A DNA stretch of 64,000 nt from Phycisphaerae bacterium (GTDB taxonomy: Bacteria; Planctomycetota; Phycisphaerae; UBA1845; PWPN01), in contig JAUCQB010000061.1 of NCBI GenBank assembly GCA_030372985.1, positions 1 to 64,000 on the forward strand. Reading direction: 5' to 3'. The translations under genes were made by a program, and so were the position numbers. Shown piece by piece: positions 44,048 to 52,546 of this stretch. Under the pieces are notes generated by a model, which saw nothing but the letters and a program-made list of their open reading frames with translations, ran no database searches and had not been told where the DNA came from. Each line of letters opens with the position of its first letter. Position 1 is the first letter of the stretch.

Positions 44048-47000
44048 GTGAAAACGGCAGATAACACGATGCGGCGGATGGCGGCGTTGGTGGTCGTTCT
44101 GTGTGCGACTGTGCCTGTACTGGCCGCCACTTCCAGTGAGCTCCTCGACAAAGCTGTCGACTTGTTCCGTGAGGGCAAGTATCAGCAGGCCCAGGAGGTC
44201 TTGTTGGAGATAGACCGCGAGCAGCTTCCTGCGGAACGTCGCGATCAACGGGACGAACTCGCCGAAGAGATCACCGCCGCCGTGAATCAGTCAGGCAAGG
44301 CCGCGCAAGACCTCGATGATGCCGTCGCGGCGCAGTCGCGGAAGGACTTTGACACGGCCGAGAAGCTCTTCCAGGCGGTCGTCGACAACCGGTACGCCGC
44401 CGACGCCCAGAAGCGCAAGGCGGCCGAAGGTCTGGCGCTGGTTAAGAAACAACGGGAATTGGCCGGCAAGATCGGGGCTGCCCCGACCACCACCCGTCCT
44501 GTGGGGACTCCCGCGTCCAGGCCTGCCGATGGACTCAGGAAGGCCCGTGAGGAACGGGCTCGTATGGAAGCGACGGCGAAGATCAAGGCCGGCGAGGATG
44601 CGACCGCCAAGGGGCAATACGACCTGGCGGAACAGCATTTCGAAGAGGCCCTCAAGCTCGTTCCGAACCATCCGGCTGCGATCCACGGCCTGCAACTGGT
44701 CAAGCAGCACCGCAGCGTTGAAGGCCGGCCCAATCTGATCGACGAGACCGCCAATCGCAAGTTGCTTCGCTGGAAACGGACCGTCAGCCTGTACCAGCAG
44801 AGCGTCCGGGACGTTCGCGCCCTGATTAACGACCGGAAGTACGAGGAGGCGCGTCGCCGCGTCGCGGACACCGGTCAACTGCTCGACGCCGGAAGGCAGG
44901 ACGCCAGCCCGCCGTCGGAGTACGAGGCCCTCAAACGCGAACTGGAAGGGCTTGTCCGGGTCATCCAGGTCGAGGAAAAGGACGCCCTCGAGGCTAAGGC
45001 CATCGAAGGGCGGAAGGCCACCCTCGAGATCGAACGCCAGCGAGAGTGGCGAGTCCAGCAGGAGAAGATGGAGCGCATCGGCGAGCTCTTTAATCAGGCC
45101 GATCAACTGAAGCGCCAGAAGGAATACGAAATGGCTGCGGAGTTGCTCAGAGAAGCCATCGCCATCGATCCGACCTATGAGCGCGCCAAATGGCAACTGG
45201 AAGCCATGGAGGACGCCGGACTGATCGACGACCAGCGGCAGAACCGCGAGCATTTCCTGAATCAGGCCCAGGATGCGATCCTCGAAGCCGATCGCGCCAA
45301 GACGCCGGTTGTGACCGGTAAGAAAGACAAGATCATCGCCTTTCCCGACGAAGAGCAATGGCGATTGATCAGCAGCCGTGATCCCTACGGCGTGGACGGG
45401 GTGGGCGGCGAAACCGAGGGCGACCGGATGGCCTCCAAGGCCCTGAGTACTCCGCTACCGGCGGACGTGCAGTTCGCACAGGGCACGACCCTTCGTCAGG
45501 CCATCGACCGGCTCAAGGAAGTCGGAAAGATCCCCATCAACGTCAACTGGAGCACGCTCGGCATGGTCGGCGTTGATCCCGATGGAACCGAAGTGGGCGA
45601 TCTGAATGTCGGCGGCGTGAAGCTCGAAACCGCTCTGGAGATGGTCCTCGACTTGGCGGGCGGAACTGTCGGTGATATCGAGCTCGGCTTTGACGTCCTG
45701 GAGGGCATCATCCTGGTGTCCACCACAGAAGAACTGAACCGCAAGACCGAGGTCCGTGTTTACGACATCCGCGATCTGCTTCTGCGCATTCGCAGCCTGT
45801 CCATCGATGAGAGCGGAATGGGAATGATGGGTGGCATGGGAATGATGGGAGGTATGGGGATGATGGGTGGCATGGGAATGATGGGCGGAATGGGTGGCAT
45901 GGGCATGGGTGGCATGGGTGGAATGGGCGGCTATGGCATGGGTGGCATGGGCGGCTATGGCGGCGGCATGGGCGGCTATGGCGGTGGCATGGGCGGCTAC
46001 GGTGGTGGTGGCGGGTATGGCACCGGGGGAGGGACCGAAGGCGAGGACGAAGACGAAGAGGATCGTGAGGAACAGATTGACAACTTGAAGGAGTTGGTAC
46101 AGAAGCTTGTTGAGCCAGGCACGTGGGAGGAAGAAGGCGGCGGCAACATCGGCTCACTCGATGTCTGGAACGACCGCCTGGTTGTTCGGCACACCCGCAG
46201 CGCCCACCGGCAGATTCGCGATCTCTTCAGACAGTTGCGTGAGGCCAAGGATCTCCAGGTGGCCGTCGAGGCCCGGTTCATTACCCTCACCAACAACTTC
46301 CTTGAGGAGATCGGCGTCGACTTGGACATCATTCTGAACCAGGGCAACGCAGGCCTCGACCAGAGCATCATTCCCTCGACCAGCGGGACCGGCGGCTACC
46401 AGCAGGCGGTCAATCCGGTTACCGGCACGGGCCTTCTCCAGACCAGGCAGATGACGCAGTACGGTTTCCTTCCGGCATCCGTCAATGCGGGTGTCCCCCT
46501 GGCACAACAGGGCGGGTTTGCCCAGCCATTTGGAGCCGCCGGTCTTGTGCCTCAAGGAAGCCCTCAGAACTGGTGGGACAGCCATACGACGGCCATTCCG
46601 TTGTTGAACAGCACCATGGGCCTGGCCTCGCCCAGGCCAACCGGTATCCCGGGTGGCTACGGGCCGCAGGCCTACCCTGCGTTCGCCATGTTTGGCAGCT
46701 TCATGGACAATATTCAGGTCGACTTCCTTCTCAAGGCCACACAATTGGACTCCCGAAGTTCGCTGGTCGACGCTCCGCGGTTGACCGTCTACAGCGGTCG
46801 CAAAGCTGAGATCCAGGTGCAGACGTCTTCCTACTTTGTCTCCGCACCCGGTCAGTTGCCGGTTGGTGGAACGGGCATCAACGGCCAGGCGGCCATCGGC
46901 CGTCCTCCTCAGGTGTCCATGGCTCCCTCCGGACGAACCTTCTCGGTCACGCCCACCGTGTCCGGGGATCGCAAGTATGTGACCCTGGAGTTGATTCCGA

Positions 47001-47341
47001 CCGTCTATTCCAGTGAACTCCAGGACGTCGTGGATGCGACGGGACCCATGAAACTCCCGAATATCAGCACCACCTCCATTGCCACGACGGTGACCGTTCC
47101 CGATCGCGGCTGGCTGCTGCTGGGCGGTCTCAAACAGGCCGGTGAAACCGAGGTCGAAGCCGGTGTTCCGATCCTGAGCAAGATCCCGATCCTCAAGCGA
47201 GCCTACACCAACCGGTCGCGCGTGAAGGACGAAAGGACGCTGCTCCTGCTCGTGAAACCGACCATCATTATCCAGGGCGAGATCGAGGAAGAGGCTTTCC
47301 CGAATCTTGTCACCGTCAACCAGGGCGGCGCCGGTGGCTGA
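44048..47341 (+). CDS. TPR-containing secretin (PilQ/GspD family) with Met/Gly-rich linker
   Basis: An outer-membrane secretin of 1,097 residues. Order: signal peptide (MAALVVVLCATVPVLA); TPR/coiled-coil region (about 30-430, e.g. FEEALKLVPNHPAAIHGLQL); STN/N-domain (about 470-570, FAQGTTLRQAIDRLKEVGKI, VNVNWS-like); a second N-domain; a Met/Gly-rich stretch (590-660); then the secretin core (about 690-1080) with FLEEIGVDLDIILNQ, RLTVYSGRKAEIQVQTSSYF, FSVTPTVSGDRKYVTLELIP and VPDRGWLLLGGLKQAGETEVE. The start is GTG 44048 with GAGGAG eight bases upstream. It forms the outer-membrane gate of the complex encoded by the operon. No cognate ATPase or prepilin gene is in the window. Confidence 0.9.
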   Translation: MKTADNTMRRMAALVVVLCATVPVLAATSSELLDKAVDLFREGKYQQAQEVLLEIDREQLPAERRDQRDELAEEITAAVNQSGKAAQDLDDAVAAQSRKDFDTAEKLFQAVVDNRYAADAQKRKAAEGLALVKKQRELAGKIGAAPTTTRPVGTPASRPADGLRKAREERARMEATAKIKAGEDATAKGQYDLAEQHFEEALKLVPNHPAAIHGLQLVKQHRSVEGRPNLIDETANRKLLRWKRTVSLYQQSVRDVRALINDRKYEEARRRVADTGQLLDAGRQDASPPSEYEALKRELEGLVRVIQVEEKDALEAKAIEGRKATLEIERQREWRVQQEKMERIGELFNQADQLKRQKEYEMAAELLREAIAIDPTYERAKWQLEAMEDAGLIDDQRQNREHFLNQAQDAILEADRAKTPVVTGKKDKIIAFPDEEQWRLISSRDPYGVDGVGGETEGDRMASKALSTPLPADVQFAQGTTLRQAIDRLKEVGKIPINVNWSTLGMVGVDPDGTEVGDLNVGGVKLETALEMVLDLAGGTVGDIELGFDVLEGIILVSTTEELNRKTEVRVYDIRDLLLRIRSLSIDESGMGMMGGMGMMGGMGMMGGMGMMGGMGGMGMGGMGGMGGYGMGGMGGYGGGMGGYGGGMGGYGGGGGYGTGGGTEGEDEDEEDREEQIDNLKELVQKLVEPGTWEEEGGGNIGSLDVWNDRLVVRHTRSAHRQIRDLFRQLREAKDLQVAVEARFITLTNNFLEEIGVDLDIILNQGNAGLDQSIIPSTSGTGGYQQAVNPVTGTGLLQTRQMTQYGFLPASVNAGVPLAQQGGFAQPFGAAGLVPQGSPQNWWDSHTTAIPLLNSTMGLASPRPTGIPGGYGPQAYPAFAMFGSFMDNIQVDFLLKATQLDSRSSLVDAPRLTVYSGRKAEIQVQTSSYFVSAPGQLPVGGTGINGQAAIGRPPQVSMAPSGRTFSVTPTVSGDRKYVTLELIPTVYSSELQDVVDATGPMKLPNISTTSIATTVTVPDRGWLLLGGLKQAGETEVEAGVPILSKIPILKRAYTNRSRVKDERTLLLLVKPTIIIQGEIEEEAFPNLVTVNQGGAGG
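45815..46030 (+). repeat. Coding tandem repeat for Met/Gly-rich linker
   Basis: About 216 bases encode GMGMMGGMGMMGGMGMMGG-like sequence that passes into GGYGGGMGGYGGG. The first part repeats an 18-bp unit (ATGGGAATGATGGGTGGC) roughly four times and the rest uses 12-24 base units. It sits between the secretin N-domains and the core, and the frame stays open, so copy number may vary between strains by slippage. Confidence 0.85.
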
Positions 47342-47407
47342 TCGCAGCGAAGGCCCGGCCGGTCCTGAGCGGGGCCCTCTGCCCGGTGTATTTGCCGTCG
47401 CAAGCCG

Positions 47408-48679
47408 ATGACCAAGAGAGTCCCCATTCACCTGCCGCTCTTTCAGCGGTTTGACTGCCATCAGTGCGGCTACTGCTGCCGGGGCCTGGTCGTCAACGTC
47501 AACGCCGAGGAGCGCCGTCGGATCATCTCCGCCGGCTGGGTGGGTAAACTTGCCGGGATACGGCTGTTCGAGAGCTATCGTCTGCTCGGCCGCCGTTATT
47601 ATCGACTTGCTCATCGTCCGGAGGGGGGCTGTGTCTTTCTTGGCCAGGACGGACTCTGCCGGCTGCACGCCGAGACCGGTGTCGCAACGAAACCTCTGCC
47701 CTGCCGCCTCTATCCGTTTGTCCCAAGTCCCGGCGCGGATGTCGTGCGTGTGGATCTTCGCTTCGATTGTCCCTCGGTCGCCGCAAACAGGGGACGCCCC
47801 CTGAGCGTGCATCTCGCTGACATTTCCGCCCTGGCTGCTGAGATCGGCGCTCGTCCCATGACTCGCCCCCCCGACTGGCGAGGTCAGCGAAACATGACTC
47901 CGCGCGAGTTCACCGCCCTGGCGGCGACGTTCGAGGGCCTCTTGCGGCGGGAAGGCTTGCCCATCCGGTCGCGCTTGCTGGCCGGCTGCGGGCTCCTCGA
48001 TCTGGTCTACGGGCTGCAGATTGCCAGTGTTCGCAATGACCGGTTTGCCGAGCTGATGTCGTTGCTTGCCGAGGCGACCTTCGAAGAGGCTCGAAAGGCC
48101 TCCCCCGATGCGCCTTCCGCCGCCATGCCGGCCAGGGCCGGAAAGTTATTCCGCCAATGGCTGTTTCTCCATTCGCTGGCCGACGATCCCCAGGATCTCG
48201 CCATTGGCCTGGTGGGCAGGCGGCTCCGTTCATGGCGGCGATACAGGCAATCGCGCAGGTTCTCGGCCGGCACCGGCCCGGTTCCGGCCTGTCGACCCGA
48301 CTGGCCGTCGGCGTGTTTCGAGGATCTGTTCAGGGTAGCCCCCGCCCCCGACGAGGCCCTCGAGCCGGTGTGTCGGTCGCTGCGGGTCAAGCTGGAGACT
48401 CACGCTTTCTCGGGTCCGGCCTACTTTGGATACGAGACCCTCGCCGGCTTGACGGCCCTCTGGCTGATGCCATCGGTTGTTGGCTGGTTTGCCCGGCTCC
48501 GGGCTGTCGCCGAGGGGGCGACTGCCCTGACGACGGAGTCGGTGATCGAGGGGCTTCGCCAGGCCCACCACACCTTTGGTGTTTCCCCGGTCTTCCGCCA
48601 AATCAGCGAGCGGTTTCGCCTCCGGGCCCTGGCCCGGCCGGGTATTCCACGAGCCATCCTGGCCCAATACGGCCCCTGA
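47408..48679 (+). CDS. YkgJ-family Cys-cluster protein (Fe-S/metal binding)
   Basis: A 423-residue protein. The N-terminal 120 residues hold the YkgJ/UPF0153 pattern: [31 protein letters not shown] and [10 protein letters not shown], the CxxCxxCC-type Cys cluster expected to bind an Fe-S cluster or zinc. The remaining 300 residues, helical and rich in Arg/Leu/Ala, have no recognised domain; most YkgJ proteins are shorter. It starts 66 bases after the secretin gene on the same strand, with no clear binding site. Flagellin lysine N-methylase relatives carry this cluster, so modification of a surface protein is a possible role, but this is speculation. Confidence 0.78.
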   Translation: MTKRVPIHLPLFQRFDCHQCGYCCRGLVVNVNAEERRRIISAGWVGKLAGIRLFESYRLLGRRYYRLAHRPEGGCVFLGQDGLCRLHAETGVATKPLPCRLYPFVPSPGADVVRVDLRFDCPSVAANRGRPLSVHLADISALAAEIGARPMTRPPDWRGQRNMTPREFTALAATFEGLLRREGLPIRSRLLAGCGLLDLVYGLQIASVRNDRFAELMSLLAEATFEEARKASPDAPSAAMPARAGKLFRQWLFLHSLADDPQDLAIGLVGRRLRSWRRYRQSRRFSAGTGPVPACRPDWPSACFEDLFRVAPAPDEALEPVCRSLRVKLETHAFSGPAYFGYETLAGLTALWLMPSVVGWFARLRAVAEGATALTTESVIEGLRQAHHTFGVSPVFRQISERFRLRALARPGIPRAILAQYGP

Positions 48680-48715
48680 CGAGGGACCGACAGCCGGATT
48701 GTCGCGACCAACGGA

Positions 48716-48745
48716 TTGCCAACCACGTGCGACCCATGGTAACAT
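48716..48745 (+). promoter_or_regulatory. Predicted promoter of the 48903 TIM-barrel gene
   Basis: TTGCCA (48716-48721) and TAACAT (48740-48745) are 18 bases apart, with TGG directly before the -10 (extended -10). It lies about 160 bases before the ATG. Prediction only. Confidence 0.5.
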
Positions 48746-48902
48746 CTGCGGCTTGAATGGGCCGGCGGCGGGGCGTTTGGACCCCCGCGACAAGAGGCAG
48801 CAGGTTCTTCTGGGCAACTTGTGCCGCTCGGTCGGAGTGCGGATTCTCAGGCGCGCTGGATCCGGCGCCGGTTGGTTTTCGTCCACGAAAGGATGGCCTC
48901 AG

Positions 48903-49940
48903 ATGGCACGACCCGTCACACTGTTCACCGGTCAATGGGCGGATTTGAAGTTCGATGTCATATGCAAGAAGGTGAAAAAGTTCGGCTATGATGGGATCGA
49001 ACTGCCTTGCTGGGGAGACCATTTCGAGGTCAGCAAGGCCCTGGAAGACCGCAGCTACTGCAAGCGCAAATGGGAAGTGCTGCAGAAGCACGGCCTTGCC
49101 TGTTATGCGATCAGCAACCATCTCGTCGGCCAGGCGGTCTGTGACCTGATCGACGAGCGCCACAAGTCCATCCTTCCACCGCACGTCTGGGGCGACGGCA
49201 AGCCCGAGGGCGTTCGCACCCGCGCCGCCGCCGAGATGATGGACACCGCCCGCGCCGCCCGCAAGTTTTTCGAGGCCGCGCCGGCCACTATCAAGAAGAA
49301 CCTCAAGCGTGTGGTGGTCAATGGTTTCACCGGCAGCAGCATCTGGTATTTGCTCTACTCCTTCCCGCCGGTCCTGCCCGGCCAGATCGAGGCCGGCTAC
49401 AAGGATTTTGCCAAGCGTTTCATCCCCATCCTCGATGTTTTCGAGCGGGAGGATGTCTACTTCGGATTGGAAGTGCACCCCACCGAGATCGCGTTTGACA
49501 TTGCCTCTGCCGCACGGGCCATCGAGGCGGTCAAAGGCCACAAGCGATTCGGCTTCAATTACGATCCCAGCCACTTCGGCTACCAGGGCGTTGACTATGT
49601 CCGCTTCCTTCGGGAATTCCGCGACCGCATCTTCCACGTCCACATGAAGGACGTCTACTGGTCCAGCACCCCGACCCGGGCGGGCGTCTTTGGCGGCCAT
49701 CTGGACTTCGGCCATCCGGACCGCTCCTGGGAGTTCCGTTCCCTCGGCCACGGCTGCGTCAATTTTGAAGAGATCATTCGGACGCTCAACCAGATGGGCT
49801 ACGACGGTCCGCTCTCGGTTGAATGGGAAGACGCCGGTATGGACCGCGAGCACGGGGCCGCCGAGGCCTGCGCGTTCGTCCGCAAGGTCGACTTCCCATC
49901 GTCCCAAATCGTCTTCGACGCCCAGTTCGCCAAGAAGTAA
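48903..49940 (+). CDS. Sugar phosphate isomerase/epimerase family TIM barrel
   Basis: A 345-residue xylose isomerase-like barrel. Motifs are [50 protein letters not shown] (metal Glu), [20 protein letters not shown] (Asp, His), [12 protein letters not shown] (His) and [14 protein letters not shown] (Glu). This subgroup is common in planctomycetes and acts on sugars or inositols; substrate unknown. The ATG at 48903 follows AAAGGA by about nine bases; the ORF start at 48576 lies inside the preceding gene. It ends 30 bases before a strong terminator, so it is a single transcription unit. Confidence 0.88.
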   Translation: MARPVTLFTGQWADLKFDVICKKVKKFGYDGIELPCWGDHFEVSKALEDRSYCKRKWEVLQKHGLACYAISNHLVGQAVCDLIDERHKSILPPHVWGDGKPEGVRTRAAAEMMDTARAARKFFEAAPATIKKNLKRVVVNGFTGSSIWYLLYSFPPVLPGQIEAGYKDFAKRFIPILDVFEREDVYFGLEVHPTEIAFDIASAARAIEAVKGHKRFGFNYDPSHFGYQGVDYVRFLREFRDRIFHVHMKDVYWSSTPTRAGVFGGHLDFGHPDRSWEFRSLGHGCVNFEEIIRTLNQMGYDGPLSVEWEDAGMDREHGAAEACAFVRKVDFPSSQIVFDAQFAKK

Positions 49941-49967
49941 CCGGCGAGCACGGACGTAACACAACCA

Positions 49968-50002
49968 AGAGCCCATGGCACGATGTCCATGGGCTTTTTC
50001 TT
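49968..50002 (+). terminator. Rho-independent terminator
   Basis: GCCCATGG (49971-49978), an eight-base loop and CCATGGGC (49987-49994) form a perfect stem followed by TTTTTCTT. It stands 30 bases after the stop of the sugar isomerase-like gene. Confidence 0.88.
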
Positions 50003-50668
50003 GGGGTGCTGCCGTTTAGCAGAGCCTCCAAGCGGAATAGTGTTCCGCGATCGAGGAGCCTGTCCCGGCGCAGGGCGTCATCCTTGGCCCCACGCTTGCC
50101 CTGGTCTTAGCTCCGGCACAATGATGGCCAGTCCGGCAGCCCGGACGGCATGCTTAAGGACTACAAAACGAGATCCCTCGACAGGCCCCGGGCCGATGCC
50201 GGGGCCTGCAAAACTGGCAGCGCTAACTTGGCAGGTTGGTGTTCAATCTCGCCTGTCCCACCCGAAGCCGCCTCGCCCCAAGTCCGTTTTTTTCCGTCGC
50301 TTGCGAGTATCAGGATAACCGCTCTCGTTGAGTGGCACGGGGCTTGCTTGATATTCCAGAGGCACGTTGAAACGGCCAAAGAAGTCTGGTGCGGAAGCTG
50401 GACCTCTCGCAAGGGGGGCGAAGTGGCCGGGCCTGTGAAACTTTTTCGGCACCGGTTTTGACGCGTCGCAGACGACGATGGTCGCCGCTTTTCTCGCGGC
50501 GCCCCGGAGCTTCCAGAGGCAATCAGCGACGCAGATCGTTCCGACCTTTCTGCTTCATGCACCAGGCATGGGCCGGCCGGTTTGACCGCGCAAGCATCTG
50601 GCCTGCGGATGGCCACGCGGGCGTGCCTAAATGGTGACATGGGTCCCGAGTGACCAGGAGGTGTCGCG
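50003..50668. other. Regulatory region upstream of the hsp20 cluster
   Basis: No gene is supported. It includes a perfect 10-bp hairpin with a seven-base loop at 50183-50209 (CAGGCCCCGG / CCGGGGCCTG), the sigma54 promoter at 50333-50348, and then about 310 bases of leader. No CIRCE element (TTAGCACTC-N9-GAGTGCTAA) was seen. Confidence 0.55.
50333..50348 (+). promoter_or_regulatory. Sigma54 (RpoN) promoter upstream of the hsp20 genes
   Basis: TGGCAC (50333-50338), five bases GGGGC, then TTGCT (50344-50348) match the sigma54 -24/-12 consensus TGGCAC-N5-TTGCW exactly, with the GG and GC dinucleotides ten bases apart. It faces the three Hsp20 genes, the first of which starts at 50669. Sigma54 control needs an activator bound upstream, but no binding-site pair could be picked out. 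Confidence 0.75.
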
Positions 50669-51109
50669 ATGTTTTCAGGAACGATGAGTCCGTTTGCGGT
50701 CATGAACGAGTTGCGGAGGGAGATGGAGCGAATCTTCGATGGCTATGGCCTTCGTCTCAACGGCGGATGGCCGATCCAGCCGACCGCGTTTCCGGCCCTC
50801 AACGTCTGGGAGGACGGCGATGCACTCTATGCGGAAGCCGAGGTCCCCGGGGTGAGTCAGGACGATATCGAGATCTACGCTGTCGGCAACGAGTTGACCA
50901 TCAAGGGAACGCGCAAGCCCCGGGGAGACGATGATGCATCATATCACCGACGAGAGCGGGGGACCGGCGAGTTCACGCGCGTGGTCACGCTCCCCGCCGA
51001 GGTCAATGCCGACAAGGTCGACGCGTCCTTGAAGGATGGCGTGCTGACCGTCACGCTGCCGAAAGCGGACGAGGCCAGACCCAGAAAGATCAACGTCAAG
51101 ACGAACTGA
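50669..51109 (+). CDS. Hsp20/alpha-crystallin small heat-shock protein (1)
   Basis: A 146-residue ATP-independent holdase. The alpha-crystallin domain is complete: FPALNVWEDGDALYAEAEVP, GVSQDDIEIYAVGNELTIKG, TGEFTRVVTLPAEVNADKVD, and ASLKDGVLTVTLPKADEARP with the conserved G-V-L motif (A-x-x-x-G-V-L). AGGAGGTG lies close upstream of the ATG, a near-perfect ribosome-binding site. It is first of three tandem Hsp20 genes and 320 bases downstream of a sigma54 promoter. Confidence 0.95.
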   Translation: MFSGTMSPFAVMNELRREMERIFDGYGLRLNGGWPIQPTAFPALNVWEDGDALYAEAEVPGVSQDDIEIYAVGNELTIKGTRKPRGDDDASYHRRERGTGEFTRVVTLPAEVNADKVDASLKDGVLTVTLPKADEARPRKINVKTN

Positions 51110-51161
51110 GCGTCGGTTGCGAACGAACGAGAAACAAGGTCTTTTGTAAGGAGGATGCGCC

Positions 51162-51563
51162 ATGAGCACCGCGTTGACAGTCAAGAAGGAAAAGGACGAG
51201 CTTGCCCAGGTTGAACGGGCACGCGATCGTCGCACCTATACCCCGAATGTGGACATCATCGAGACGGCGGATGAGTTCCTTGTCCTGGCGGACATGCCGG
51301 GTGTCGCGCCGGATGCGATCGACATCCAGTACGAGCAGGGCGTCCTGACCATGAACGGCAGGGTGGAGCCCCGGCAGCAAGAGGATAAGACCAGTTATCT
51401 GCTCCGTGAGTACGGCGTCGGTGACTTCTACCGGTCCTTCCGGATCGGCGAAGGCATCGATACCGACAAGATCGAAGCACGGTTGAAGGATGGAGTGATG
51501 GAGCTGCATCTGCCCAAGAGCGAAGCCAGCAAGCCAAAGAAGATCCTGGTGAAGGCTTCGTAG
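51162..51563 (+). CDS. Hsp20/alpha-crystallin small heat-shock protein (2)
   Basis: A 133-residue small heat-shock protein. NVDIIETADEFLVLADMPGV, LTMNGRVEPRQQEDKT, GDFYRSFRIGEGIDTDKIEA and RLKDGVMELHLPKSEASKPK cover the alpha-crystallin domain. The N-terminal arm is Lys/Glu-rich, and the last residues lack a clear I-x-I motif. TAAGGAGG lies seven bases before the ATG. It starts 52 bases after gene 1. The three paralogues are clearly different, so they likely form mixed oligomers or divide substrates. Confidence 0.95.
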   Translation: MSTALTVKKEKDELAQVERARDRRTYTPNVDIIETADEFLVLADMPGVAPDAIDIQYEQGVLTMNGRVEPRQQEDKTSYLLREYGVGDFYRSFRIGEGIDTDKIEARLKDGVMELHLPKSEASKPKKILVKAS

Positions 51564-51620
51564 CGGGATGTGTCGATTCGTCCACAAGGGCATGAGCGTC
51601 GTCGGAAAGGAGTCTGCCCC

Positions 51621-52112
51621 ATGAACCTTATTCCATGGCGAAACAAGCGTGCGGCCGGAAACGGCCCGAGAACCGAGGAGCGCCCGCTGGCGCGTTGGCG
51701 TGGAGAGATGGACCAGCTTTTTGAGCGGTTTTGGCGGGATCCCTGGAGCACCAGCTTCGCCGACCTGCTGCCAGCCGGTGTTGGCGTCGGGCTGCGGCTG
51801 AATCTGGCCGAGTCTGAGAATGACGTGACTCTGACGGCCGAACTGCCGGGCGTCGATCCCAAGGACGTGGAGATCAGCGTCACCGGCAACATGCTGACGC
51901 TCAGCGGCGAGAAGAAACAGGAGAAAGAGGAGAAGAAACGCAACTATCATTACGTGGAGCGCAGCTTCGGCAGCTTCCGTCGCAGCATTCAACTGCCCAG
52001 TTCGGTCGATCCGAACACGGTTGATGCGACCTACAAGAACGGGGTTTTGACCGTGACCCTTCAAAAGCGGCCGGACGCAAAGCCCAAGCGGATCGCGGTG
52101 AAGACCGGCTGA
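51621..52112 (+). CDS. Hsp20/alpha-crystallin small heat-shock protein (3)
   Basis: A 163-residue protein with the longest N-terminal arm of the three (MNLIPWRNKRAAG, then WRGEMDQLFERFWRDPW) and a standard alpha-crystallin domain (LNLAESENDVTLTAELPGVD, YVERSFGSFRRSIQLPSSVD, ATYKNGVLTVTLQKRPDAKP). The R-F-WRDPW arm resembles the class of bacterial Hsp20 that associates as dodecamers or larger. AAGGAG is nine bases before ATG 51621; the longer frame from 51570 is unlikely. It is the last Hsp20 of the cluster; a hairpin follows at 52181-52209. Confidence 0.95.
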   Translation: MNLIPWRNKRAAGNGPRTEERPLARWRGEMDQLFERFWRDPWSTSFADLLPAGVGVGLRLNLAESENDVTLTAELPGVDPKDVEISVTGNMLTLSGEKKQEKEEKKRNYHYVERSFGSFRRSIQLPSSVDPNTVDATYKNGVLTVTLQKRPDAKPKRIAVKTG

Positions 52113-52180
52113 TCCGCAGGTGCGGGGAACCTGCAACGGAGACCCGTGATCGAGGTGTGGGCATGGCGAGGGACTATTAT

Positions 52181-52209
52181 CCCCAGCGTTGCATACGGCA
52201 ACGCCGGGG
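52181..52209 (+). terminator. Strong hairpin after the hsp20 cluster (possible terminator)
   Basis: CCCC-A-GCGTTGC (52181-52192), loop ATACG and GCAACGC-C-GGGG (52198-52209) fold into an 11-bp stem with one mismatch. There is no T-run, so termination would need another factor; it could equally protect the mRNA. A degenerate AGAATGATGAATGTAGAATT-type repeat follows at 52210-52246. Confidence 0.45.
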
Positions 52210-52297
52210 AATGCAGAATGATGAATGTAGAATTGAGAATGAGCCATGTTCTGCCATCGCCCATGAACCTCACCAACGGTGAACTCCGGAGACAGCG

Positions 52298-52546
52298 GTG
52301 ATTCGGCACAAAACGCCCGATCCACGAGGGTCTTCCTGCACACCTCCGGCGAGTCTTGTGCAACTGGGGGGTTATCTCATCCTCGGTGTTGCCGTCGACG
52401 CAACGCCGGAGCAGATCAAGCAGGCGTATCGTCAGAAGGCATTGCAGTCTCACCCGGATCACGATGGGCCGGATGCCGAGCCGTTCCTGGAGGTGCAGGA
52501 GGCCTACGCCGTGCTGAGCGATCGCCGATTGATCATTTCTCCGTGA
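52298..52546 (+). CDS. Short J-domain protein, apparently clipped at its end
   Basis: An 82-residue frame with a J domain: [20 protein letters not shown], the invariant HPD in QSHPDHDG, and [13 protein letters not shown]. It then ends RRLIISP where a full J domain would continue through the fourth helix, so it is truncated at helix III/IV. It overlaps the convergent DUF6807 gene by 14 bases. The start may be GTG 52298 or a later codon. A J-domain fragment could still stimulate DnaK, and the position after three Hsp20 genes suggests a chaperone locus, but it may be decaying. Confidence 0.55.
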   Translation: MIRHKTPDPRGSSCTPPASLVQLGGYLILGVAVDATPEQIKQAYRQKALQSHPDHDGPDAEPFLEVQEAYAVLSDRRLIISP

